Source: CAYGDP01 sp964348665 (GTDB taxonomy: Bacteria > Verrucomicrobiota > Verrucomicrobiia > Palsa-1439 > CAYGDP01). From it: a DNA stretch of 25,724 nucleotides. A program made the translations under genes and the position numbers. Under the pieces are notes generated by a model that saw nothing but the letters and a program-made list of their open reading frames with translations, did not search any database and was not told the origin of the DNA. Numbering within the stretch: the stretch's first letter is position 1; the number at the start of each line of letters is the position of its first letter. Positions 1 to 6,418 of this stretch are shown one piece after another. The DNA is taken from NCBI GenBank assembly GCA_964348665.1, contig CAYGDP010000035.1, forward strand, positions 1-25,724. Reading direction: 5' to 3'.

Positions 1-767
1 GTGTCCGCGCCCCATTTGGTGGCCCAGCGCATCTTCTCGACTTCCTCCTCGATGCTGGAGGCGACGGCGGAGTTGCCGATGTTGGCGTTGATCTTGGTGA
101 GGAAATTGCGGCCGATGATCATCGGCTCGAGTTCGGGGTGATTGATGTTGGCGGGGATGATGGCGCGACCGCGCGCGACCTCGTCGCGGACAAATTCAGG
201 CGTGACGTAGTCGGGGATGGAAGCGCCGAAGGATTGGCCGCCGAGAGGGCGGGGATTGGAGAGGGGAGAGGAGGGATGGGAGCGGTCGCGGCCGAGGTTT
301 TCACGGATGGCGACGAATTCCATTTCGGGGGTGATGATGCCGCGCCGCGCGTATTCGAGCTGGGTGACGATTTTGCCGCGTTTCGCGCGCAATGGCCGTT
401 GAGGATTGAATGTTGAGCGTTGAACGTTCAGTGTTGAGTTTGTTGCTTCAACGTCGCCCCGCGCGTGAATCCATTCGCAGCGCAGGTGCGGCAAGCCGTT
501 TTTTACATTGCCCTTGAAGGTCGCATCGCCCCACGGGCCGCTGCAATCGTACACGCGAGCCGGTGGGTTGATTTCGGCATAGCCGTTCATGCCCTTGGTT
601 GGCGCGAGGGTGATTTCGCGCAGGGGCACGCGAATACCGGCATGCAGTTTTCCCGCAACGTAAATCTTTTTGGAATTGGGCAACGATTTGGCGCTGTGCG
701 CGCCGTTGCCGTTTGGACTTTGAACTTTTATCCGCCGTGGCGGATTGGATTTTGGACTTTTTTTCAT
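1..767 (-). CDS. thiC: Phosphomethylpyrimidine synthase ThiC, N-terminal part (runs off left edge)
   Basis: ThiC is the radical SAM 4Fe-4S enzyme that rearranges aminoimidazole ribotide into hydroxymethylpyrimidine phosphate for thiamine synthesis in the cytoplasm. I translated the minus strand from the ATG at 767-765 and obtained 255 residues without a stop. Family landmarks include QLEYARRGIITPEMEF near residues 136-151, FVRDEVARGRAIIPANINHP at 192-211 and IIGRNFLTKINANIGNSAVA at 217-236. The start follows a GGAGGG Shine-Dalgarno 5 bases upstream, which is also the 3' end of a TPP riboswitch. It lies downstream of an A-type Fe-S carrier gene. Odd points: residues 1-20, 107-123 and 163-176 are low-complexity linkers whose DNA looks like dispersed repeat words instead of conserved ThiC sequence. 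The catalytic core and cluster-binding C-terminus lie outside the window. Identification is near certain. Confidence 0.97.
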   Translation of the reverse strand, partial: MKKSPKSNPPRRIKVQSPNGNGAHSAKSLPNSKKIYVAGKLHAGIRVPLREITLAPTKGMNGYAEINPPARVYDCSGPWGDATFKGNVKNGLPHLRCEWIHARGDVEATNSTLNVQRSTFNPQRPLRAKRGKIVTQLEYARRGIITPEMEFVAIRENLGRDRSHPSSPLSNPRPLGGQSFGASIPDYVTPEFVRDEVARGRAIIPANINHPELEPMIIGRNFLTKINANIGNSAVASSIEEEVEKMRWATKWGAD

Positions 768-768
768 A

Positions 769-857
769 ATTCCCTCCGTCGGCATTATCCGATTCAGGTT
801 CAAGGGGTCTCCGTCAGCTGACGGACTCTCAGCCGCTTTTGCAGCTCCCCCGTGTGG
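769..857 (-). promoter_or_regulatory. TPP (THI-box) riboswitch upstream of thiC
   Basis: The minus strand carries the conserved aptamer blocks in the right order: GGGGGAGC (851-844), GCTGAGAG (833-826), ACCCCTTGAACCTGA (808-794), GGATAATGCC (790-781) and CGGAGGGAA (777-769). A perfect CCGTCAGCTGACGG hairpin at 824-811 forms the variable P3-type arm. These are the known landmarks of the thiamine pyrophosphate riboswitch. The aptamer begins a few bases after the stop codon of the Fe-S carrier gene and ends 1-2 bases before the thiC ATG. There is no room for a terminator, and the terminal GGAGGG is the thiC ribosome binding site. I infer control of translation by hiding the Shine-Dalgarno when TPP is bound. 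Confidence 0.95.
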
Positions 858-862
858 TGACA

Positions 863-1183
863 TTATCCGAAAGATTTACCGCAGCCGCAAGTTTCTTTTG
901 CGTTGGGGTTCTGGATTTTGAAGCCCGTGCCTTGCAGGCCATCCACGTAATCAATTACCGAACCATCCAGACTTTTCAGGCTCTTGGGGTCAACGACCAC
1001 GCGCGCTCCATTTGCGGTGACGACCGCGTCATCGGGCTTGGGCGCGTCCACGCTCATGCCGTACTCTAGGCCAGAGCATCCGCCGGCGTGGACGAACAGC
1101 CGCAGCGCCTTGTCGGTCGCGTTTTGCTCGCGGAGCAACGCGGTAATCTGGCCCGCAGCCTTTTCTGTGACAGTGATACTCAT
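863..1183 (-). CDS. HesB/IscA/ErpA-type A-type iron-sulfur carrier
   Basis: A-type carriers accept Fe-S clusters from the assembly scaffold and hand them to client enzymes in the cytoplasm. The 106-residue product has the family length and its three cysteine ligands: C36 in HAGGCSGLEYGM and C99/C101 in NPNAKETCGCG near the C-terminus. The ATG at 1183 is preferred over an upstream in-frame codon at 1207, because the product then begins MSITVTEKA as in the family. No Shine-Dalgarno is visible, but a TTGACA-17-TAAGTT promoter ends 8 bases before the ATG. The gene sits just upstream of the TPP riboswitch and thiC on the same strand, so one transcript could cover both. ThiC needs a 4Fe-4S cluster, which makes the pairing sensible. 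Whether it is the ErpA, IscA or SufA orthologue cannot be decided from the sequence alone. Confidence 0.93.
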   Translation of the reverse strand: MSITVTEKAAGQITALLREQNATDKALRLFVHAGGCSGLEYGMSVDAPKPDDAVVTANGARVVVDPKSLKSLDGSVIDYVDGLQGTGFKIQNPNAKETCGCGKSFG

Positions 1184-1191
1184 TGCAAAGT

Positions 1192-1220
1192 AACTTAACA
1201 GGCACACGTACGAGTGTCAA
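1192..1220 (-). promoter_or_regulatory. Putative sigma70 promoter of the Fe-S carrier gene
   Basis: On the minus strand a perfect -35 TTGACA (1220-1215) is followed after 17 bases by TAAGTT (1197-1192), which keeps the three most conserved -10 positions. Transcription would start about 1185, two bases from the ATG at 1183, predicting a leaderless mRNA. Confidence 0.5.
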
Positions 1221-1284
1221 ACCTGCATCAAGGATAAAATTTTCGTGCCTTTCGATCCATTCGGGGTTAATAACCTGAACCATT

Positions 1285-2532
1285 ATGGCAACTGTTCTGC
1301 TCATCGGCACGCTCGATACCAAGGGACCTGAAACCGCCTATCTCCGCGACCGCGTGCGTGCCCTCGGCTGCGACGCGCTCACGCTTGATTCAGGGATCCT
1401 CGGCGAAGCCATCGGGATCGAGCCAGACTTTAATCGCCGCGACACCGCCAAAGCCGCCGGGTCGGATTTGGACGCAATCCGCAATTCCGGTAGCCGCGGA
1501 AAGGCCGTCGAGGAAATGCTCAAAGGTGTCCGAAACATCGCCCTTCGATTGGCAAGTGAGAAAAAAATCCACGGTATCGCTTCCCTCGGCGGAGCGGAAG
1601 GCGCTGTGCTCGCCGCCGCTGCGATGAAAGTCCTGCCCGTCGGTTTGCCTAAGCTGATTGTCTGTCCGCTAGCCTCCGGTCATCGCAAGTTCGGCCCGTT
1701 CATCGGCACCAAAGACATCATGGTGATGCACTCCGTTGTGGATATCCTCGGGATCAACGACGTGAGCAAAATGATTTACGACAACGCCGCCGGCGCGATT
1801 GCCGGAATGGCAAAATCCTATGAATCAAATCAAAAGGTGGCACAGGCGTCCCTGGCTGTGAATCGAAAATCCATCGCTGCCACCATGCTCGGCAATACCA
1901 CCAAACCGATCCAGCACGTCATTAAACCAGCCTTGGAGAAAGCCGGCTACGATCTCGTTATTTTCCACGCCAACGGAGTAGGGGGACCTGCGATGGAAGA
2001 ACTGATTGAGGCAGGGAAGTTTGCGGGCGTGCTCGACTACACTTTGAGCGAGGTCGCTGGCCAAATCGCGGGCGGATTCCACATCGGCGGCGCTACCCGC
2101 ATGGATGCCGCGGGCAAAGCGGGTTTGCCGCAAGTGGTCGTTCCCGGCTGCCTCGATTTCGTCGCCGTCGGCGCCAAACACGAAATCCCGGAAATGTTTC
2201 GAGGACGACCAACCTACTATCACAACCCCGAATTCACCCTCGTACGGCTGACCAAGGACGAACAACTCGCGGCTGTCCGATTTGTCGCGGACAAAGTGAA
2301 TTCTGCCAAAGGCAAAGTTTCGGTCGTATTCCCGATGCGCGGTGGTTCGATCATGGAAAACGCCAATGGCGGCAACTTTTGGGATGCCGATATCATCGCC
2401 GCCAGCCGGGAAGAATTCCGCAGCCGGCTCAACAAAAATGTGACGTATCGCGAAGTGGACGCCCACATCAACGACGACGCTTTCGCCAACGAAGTCCTCA
2501 AGGAAATGCTCCGGGTGATGGAGGGGCGATGA
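1285..2532 (+). CDS. Tm-1-like ATP-binding domain protein (UPF0261)
   Basis: The 415-residue product matches the UPF0261/Tm-1-like family in length and motifs: an N-terminal ATVLLIGTLDTKGPE, a glycine-rich ASLGGAEGA near residue 105, and IFHANGVGGPAMEELIEAG around residues 226-244, which belongs to the C-terminal lobe. The family includes the plant virus-resistance protein Tm-1; bacterial members have no settled reaction and are often found in catabolic clusters, commonly beside a TIM-barrel partner. No such partner is adjacent here. The protein has no signal peptide, so it should be cytoplasmic. The start has no clear Shine-Dalgarno. The stop overlaps the start of a small membrane protein as ATGA, implying translational coupling. 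Family assignment is firm; function is unknown. Confidence 0.93.
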   Translation: MATVLLIGTLDTKGPETAYLRDRVRALGCDALTLDSGILGEAIGIEPDFNRRDTAKAAGSDLDAIRNSGSRGKAVEEMLKGVRNIALRLASEKKIHGIASLGGAEGAVLAAAAMKVLPVGLPKLIVCPLASGHRKFGPFIGTKDIMVMHSVVDILGINDVSKMIYDNAAGAIAGMAKSYESNQKVAQASLAVNRKSIAATMLGNTTKPIQHVIKPALEKAGYDLVIFHANGVGGPAMEELIEAGKFAGVLDYTLSEVAGQIAGGFHIGGATRMDAAGKAGLPQVVVPGCLDFVAVGAKHEIPEMFRGRPTYYHNPEFTLVRLTKDEQLAAVRFVADKVNSAKGKVSVVFPMRGGSIMENANGGNFWDADIIAASREEFRSRLNKNVTYREVDAHINDDAFANEVLKEMLRVMEGR

Positions 2533-2810
2533 TCCCGATTATTGCTGAAGCTGTCGTTATGCCGCCTCTTTGGGGAATGCTATTGTTTTTTATTGTTCCA
2601 TCAGCCGTGATTGATTTCATTGTCGTAGCTCTACTTAAATCGCGCGAAAATCATGAGTGCGTTATTGCCTGCTCGATAACTGGTCTGGTGGTATGGGTTG
2701 TTTTGAGTGTAGCCGTAATAGGAGTCACTGGCATGGACTTGGTTTTGGGGATTATAGGCACAATTACTTGTGGGGGACTGGCTCCTCTCATTCGAAAAAT
2801 TTTCCCATGA
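2529..2810 (+). CDS. Small hydrophobic membrane protein, unknown function
   Basis: This 93-residue reading frame starts at an ATG that overlaps the stop of the Tm-1-like gene (ATGA at 2529-2532), the typical arrangement for translational coupling. The product is largely hydrophobic, with three likely transmembrane segments at about residues 10-36, 46-64 and 68-88, separated by a short charged loop (KSRENHE). I recognise no family. Base composition is visibly more AT-rich than in the neighbouring genes, which could mean weaker codon selection, later acquisition or both. It is followed by two GC-rich hairpins. The overlap and the hydrophobic pattern support a real gene; a membrane partner for the Tm-1-like protein is only a guess. 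Confidence 0.7.
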   Translation: MIPIIAEAVVMPPLWGMLLFFIVPSAVIDFIVVALLKSRENHECVIACSITGLVVWVVLSVAVIGVTGMDLVLGIIGTITCGGLAPLIRKIFP

Positions 2811-2842
2811 CAATTTCCTGACGGGTGTGAACTTTTTGGAGT

Positions 2843-2886
2843 GCGACAGCTTGCTGCCGCTTTGGACGGCGAAGCTCGCTTCGCCG
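2843..2886. repeat. Two tandem GC hairpins between convergent genes
   Basis: The first hairpin has arms 2843-2850 and 2853-2860 with a single A:C mismatch and a 2-base loop. The second has perfect 9-base arms, CGGCGAAGC at 2867-2875 and GCTTCGCCG at 2878-2886, with a 2-base loop. They lie between the small membrane gene and the AraC gene, which converge. No strong T-run follows on either strand, so they may be a dispersed repeat that also helps termination. Confidence 0.6.
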
Positions 2887-2939
2887 CTGATTTCCTCCTA
2901 CCGAGTCAGGACAACCCCAAGCGCCTACAAGGAATTTAA

Positions 2940-3812
2940 TTACCGCCTCGATTCGCGCAGGATTTGTTCGATTTGGAGCCCTTTTTCGGTTCGGTATTGG
3001 CGGGGGGTACAGGCGCAGAATCGCTGGAAGGCGTGGTAGAAGCGGCTCAGGGAGGCGAAGCCGGAGTTCAGGGCGATGTCGAGAATCTTTTGGTCAGTGG
3101 TAAGAAGAAGTTGTTGGGCGTGCGAGACGCGGAGGCGCAGAACGTAATCCCAAAGGCTGATGCCGCAGACTTTTTTGAAGCGGCGCATGAGATAGTTGGG
3201 GTGTACACCGACCGCTGCAGCAATGGTGGTGGCGGTGATCGGTTCGGCATATTGTTGCGCGATATGCCGGGTAACCCGCTCGATGAGGTCGCCGGTTCGA
3301 ACGGAAGCAACACGAGAACGGGCGCTGCCGCGGGCGGATTCGTGCTGGAGCGCGAGCCGTCTCAGTCGAGTTTCGATTTCGACCAGGACGATTTTTCGAA
3401 GCTCGCTCGAGCCTCGTTGAAAATCGTGAAACCAGCCTTCCATCAGAGTGCGATCGTGGGTGGACGTTTGAGGATTCGATTCCAAGAGAAGCTCACCGCG
3501 CCAAAGCCGCTCGCAAAACGACGATGGCAGAGGCCATTGCGAAAACCACGTCAGGGGTATGATCGCCCAGAAAGCTTCGGCTTTTTCTTCCAGCGGAATG
3601 AGTTGGTGCGGCATGCCTGCCCAGAAAACGGTTAGGCGTCCCGCTTTCACGTCGTAGAACTGTCCCGCCAGAAAATAACGCGCCGCGCCGCGAAGGATGA
3701 AATTGAGTTGCAGGTCGTTGTGGAAATGCGCCTGTGCGCGTCCCCGGACGAGCTGACGTGTGATCCAGAAGCCTTCCTTGCGGAACGCGGGGCTGATTGA
3801 TTTCTGTGCCAT
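2940..3812 (-). CDS. AraC-family transcriptional regulator
   Basis: The 290-residue protein has the two-part layout of AraC regulators. The N-terminal half is cupin-like (AHFHNDLQLNFILRGAARYFL, residues 27-48, then AGRLTVFWAGMPHQL) and would sense a small ligand. The C-terminal ~100 residues carry two helix-turn-helix units, the first around ITATTIAAAVGVHPNYLMRRFKK and the second around ILDIALNSGFASLSRFYHAFQR, ending with the usual P-x-x-Y-R. It is transcribed divergently from the creatininase-family gene, so it probably controls that cluster and itself. No Shine-Dalgarno precedes the ATG at 3812; a promoter ends 10 bases upstream. The inducer cannot be read from the sequence. Family assignment is secure. 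Confidence 0.95.
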   Translation of the reverse strand: MAQKSISPAFRKEGFWITRQLVRGRAQAHFHNDLQLNFILRGAARYFLAGQFYDVKAGRLTVFWAGMPHQLIPLEEKAEAFWAIIPLTWFSQWPLPSSFCERLWRGELLLESNPQTSTHDRTLMEGWFHDFQRGSSELRKIVLVEIETRLRRLALQHESARGSARSRVASVRTGDLIERVTRHIAQQYAEPITATTIAAAVGVHPNYLMRRFKKVCGISLWDYVLRLRVSHAQQLLLTTDQKILDIALNSGFASLSRFYHAFQRFCACTPRQYRTEKGLQIEQILRESRR

Positions 3813-3822
3813 GGCGACGGGG

Positions 3823-3875
3823 AGGTTAGGATACGGGAAAAGAATTGTAAAGCGAGAGAAGACGTGCCATAGAAT
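3823..3875. promoter_or_regulatory. Divergent promoter region of araC-type and creatininase genes
   Basis: For the minus strand, TTTACA (3851-3846) and TAACCT (3828-3823) are separated by 17 bases and end 10 bases before the regulator ATG. For the plus strand, TTGTAA (3845-3850) overlaps the same -35 and pairs with TAGAAT (3870-3875), although the 19-base spacer is long. A direct repeat CCATAG at 3867-3872 and 3876-3881 flanks the plus -10 and could be a regulator site. The minus promoter is the more convincing of the two. Confidence 0.42.
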
Positions 3876-3918
3876 CCATAGTTAAATGCGGGCAACAGAT
3901 ACCCGAAAGGAGATTACC

Positions 3919-4875
3919 ATGGCAGCGAAAACCGAACTGAAAATGGCTCACGAAGCGATTGACTCGAAGGCGATTGATAAATACATCGCCAGCCGCAAGA
4001 CGAAGAAGATGAAAGTGCCGAGCTTTTGTCTCGGCGACTGGAGTTACGTGGACGTGCAGGAATATTTGAAACACTCCGACACGATTCTCATTCCCAAGGC
4101 GAGCCTCGAACAGCATGGGCCGCATCTGCCGATTTATTGCGACACGATCAGCGCCACGGAAGTGGCGCGACGCGCCGGCGAGAAAGCCGGCATCCTTTAC
4201 ACGCCGTCGCTCTGGCTTGGCTATTCGCCGCAACACATGCGGGCGCCTGGCTTCGGCGCCGGTTCGATCACGCTCCGCGCCGATACGTACCTCAATCTCC
4301 TGTACGATATCGGGCGCAGCCTGATTCATCACGGGTTCAAACGGCTCATTTTCGTCAATGGCCACGGCTCCAACGTGAAGGTCGTGGATCCCGTGTTGCG
4401 CCGCCTGCGCAGCGAGACGGGCGCGATCATTTGCTATTACAAACCCTACGCCGAGCGTTATCTTGGCATGCTCAAGGACGTGCTCGAAGGTCCGGTGGAA
4501 GAAACACCCGGCTGGCACGCAGGCGAGCTGGAAACTTCGCAGTGTCTTTGTCACAACCCGAAACTGGTTCGGATGGATCGCGCCAAGGCTGACAAAGCGC
4601 ACGCCCCGAAGTGGCTCGGGCCGGCTTGGAAGAAAAATGATGGCATGCCCGACTGCGATTTTCGCGGGTTCCAATACTACAGTTTCCCGTTCGATCACGA
4701 AGAGTTCACCGACAGCGGCGTGATGGGCGTTCCCTCGCGTGGTACGGCTTGGAAAGGCGAGGTCGCGTTTAGCCGGTTCGCCGACCATCTGATTGACGCC
4801 ATCAGCGAACTGGAGAAATGCCCCGTCACCATCAAGAACCAGGACTTCACGGTGGATAAGGCGTGGACGCCCTAA
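3919..4875 (+). CDS. Creatininase-family amidohydrolase
   Basis: Creatininase-family enzymes are metal-dependent cyclic amide or related hydrolases of the cytoplasm; the group includes creatinine amidohydrolases and enzymes of cofactor pathways. The 318-residue product shows the family metal-site motifs: LEQHGPHLPIYCDT at residues 63-76, FVNGHGSN at 145-152 and HAGELETS at 200-207. I chose the ATG at 3919 because an AAAGGAG Shine-Dalgarno lies 6 bases upstream; an in-frame ATG at 3886 would add 11 residues but has no such site. The N-terminus carries about 50 lysine-rich residues before the conserved core, making it longer than the roughly 250 residues usual for the family. It is divergent from an AraC regulator and followed by an FAD oxidase. 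The true substrate is unknown; creatinine is not implied. Confidence 0.93.
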   Translation: MAAKTELKMAHEAIDSKAIDKYIASRKTKKMKVPSFCLGDWSYVDVQEYLKHSDTILIPKASLEQHGPHLPIYCDTISATEVARRAGEKAGILYTPSLWLGYSPQHMRAPGFGAGSITLRADTYLNLLYDIGRSLIHHGFKRLIFVNGHGSNVKVVDPVLRRLRSETGAIICYYKPYAERYLGMLKDVLEGPVEETPGWHAGELETSQCLCHNPKLVRMDRAKADKAHAPKWLGPAWKKNDGMPDCDFRGFQYYSFPFDHEEFTDSGVMGVPSRGTAWKGEVAFSRFADHLIDAISELEKCPVTIKNQDFTVDKAWTP

Positions 4876-4880
4876 ACAAC

Positions 4881-4952
4881 ACGTTAAAGCGTTGAAACGT
4901 TAAACCGTTAAATCGGGGCGATTCAACCATTCAACCATTAAACGATTCATCG
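4881..4952. repeat. Array of dispersed CGTTRAA/TTCAACC words
   Basis: The short gap between the creatininase and FAD oxidase genes is almost wholly built of similar words: ACGTTAAA, GCGTTGAAA, ACGTTAAAC, CCGTTAAAT, then in the opposite sense GATTCAACC, ATTCAACC, ATTAAACG and ATTCATCG. Related words occur at 399-449, 19616-19651 and 21115-21150. There are no unique spacers, so it is not a CRISPR array. It leaves no obvious ribosome binding site for the next gene. Confidence 0.75.
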
Positions 4953-4960
4953 AAATCAAC

Positions 4961-6412
4961 ATGAGCAAGAAATCCTCCAATAAACTTACCAGCGCGCTGG
5001 CCAGAATCGTCGGCGCGAACAATGTCCTCGACCAACCCGAAGCCCGCCTTATCTACCCGAACGACCAATGGTGGTTTGCCATCGCCTCCACCGCTGCGAA
5101 ACGCCAGATTAGCAAGCCGGACGCCGCGGTGCGTCCGTCCACCCCGCTACAAGTTGCCAAGATTGTCCAACTGGCCAACAAACTTCGCGTGCCGATTACA
5201 CCCTGGGGAGGCGGCAGCGGCGTGCAAGGCGCAGCCAACGCCACCCGAGGCGGTATCGTTCTCGACCTGCGGGGAATGAATCGCGTCCGCGCGCTTGATA
5301 AACTTTCCCTTACCTGCACCGTGGAAGCGGGCAAAATCTGCCGCGACTTCGAAGCCGAACTGAACCAGGAAGGACTTTCGTTCACTCATTATCCCGCCTC
5401 GACGGAATGGGCGACCATCGGCGGTTGCGTCGCCGCGCGCGGCAGCGGCGTGCTCTCCACCAAATACGGCAAGATCGAGGAACATGTCCTTAGCGTTGAA
5501 TGGATCACGCCGACAGGCGACATCGTCCAGACGCCCGCCGTCCCGCGTCACGCCGCCGGTCCGGAACTGACACAACTCCTCATTGGCGCAGAAGGCACGC
5601 TCGGGATCGTCACTGCCGCCGTCGTGAAGCTGCACAACGTTCCCAAATCGCGCGTCTTTGGCGCGTTCACGTTCAAGAATCTCAAGGACGGCATCGAAGC
5701 CGGTCGTCGCATCATGACCACCGGCCTCAAACCACCCGCGATGCGTCTCTACGACACCGACGCAACTGTCCATAGCCTCGCGCGCGCGACGGAGATGTCG
5801 TTGAAAGACTCGACGCTGGTATTGATGTTCGACGGCGATTATCCCGACCTCGTCGAGTTGGAAGCCAGCAAAGCGTTTGAAATCTGCCGTGCTTGCCACG
5901 GCCAGGTGCTCCCCGCCGCGCCCAACGGAAAAAATATTGGCCAGATTTGGTGGGAGAAACGATACGTCTATTATTACCCGCCGTTCGCGCCGCAACTACC
6001 GAGCATCTGGGGCACGGTGGACGTGGTGGCCGACTTCGCCCACATCGAAGCGGTTTACAATGCCACGACCAAAGCCATCCGTGGCGCCGTTCCCGCCAAA
6101 TGGAATCTCGGCCTTATCACCCATTTTTCGCACTGGTACGAATGGGGCTCGATGATCTACGCGCGCGCCAAAATCCCCGAAGGCCCAAAGGATCTCGGCG
6201 AAGCCAAGAAACTTCACGACGCCATTTTCCGCGAAGGCACGCTCGCCGCGCTCAAGGCCGGTGCTGTCCTTAACGACCATCACGGCGTCGGCCTACGTCT
6301 CGCCCCCTACATGAAAAACCAGTATGGCGCAGGCATGAAAGCCCTCGGAAATATCAAGCGCGGTCTCGACCCAAAAAATATCCTCTGTCCCGGTAAGTTA
6401 GGGTTGAAGTGA
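4961..6412 (+). CDS. FAD-binding oxidase (VAO/GlcD type, resembling alkyl-DHAP synthase)
   Basis: The 483-residue product is a vanillyl-alcohol-oxidase-fold flavoprotein. The FAD-binding domain occupies roughly residues 20-230, with the pyrophosphate-binding ITPWGGGSGVQGAA near residue 80, TEWATIGGCVAARGSG near 150 and LIGAEGTLGIVTAAVVKL near 210. The C-terminal half is a substrate cap ending with DHHGVGLRLAPYM and LDPKNILCPGKLGL. The HHGVG motif with this ending is shared with alkyldihydroxyacetonephosphate synthase and glycolate or D-lactate oxidase subunits, so it could oxidise a 2-hydroxy acid or act on an acyl-DHAP-like substrate. There is no signal peptide. It follows the creatininase gene after an 85-base repeat-filled gap and precedes a membrane protein by 6 bases, suggesting an operon. 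The substrate is undetermined. Confidence 0.92.
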   Translation: MSKKSSNKLTSALARIVGANNVLDQPEARLIYPNDQWWFAIASTAAKRQISKPDAAVRPSTPLQVAKIVQLANKLRVPITPWGGGSGVQGAANATRGGIVLDLRGMNRVRALDKLSLTCTVEAGKICRDFEAELNQEGLSFTHYPASTEWATIGGCVAARGSGVLSTKYGKIEEHVLSVEWITPTGDIVQTPAVPRHAAGPELTQLLIGAEGTLGIVTAAVVKLHNVPKSRVFGAFTFKNLKDGIEAGRRIMTTGLKPPAMRLYDTDATVHSLARATEMSLKDSTLVLMFDGDYPDLVELEASKAFEICRACHGQVLPAAPNGKNIGQIWWEKRYVYYYPPFAPQLPSIWGTVDVVADFAHIEAVYNATTKAIRGAVPAKWNLGLITHFSHWYEWGSMIYARAKIPEGPKDLGEAKKLHDAIFREGTLAALKAGAVLNDHHGVGLRLAPYMKNQYGAGMKALGNIKRGLDPKNILCPGKLGLK

Positions 6413-6418
6413 GGCGGT

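Noticed and set aside
2379..2528. Longer N-terminus for the small membrane protein
   Set aside because: The extension is an out-of-frame reading of the Tm-1-like gene and lacks the hydrophobic character; the ATGA overlap gives the natural start.
4881..4952. Possible CRISPR-like array
   Set aside because: The words are 8-9 bases, vary, switch orientation and have no unique spacers; no cas gene is near.
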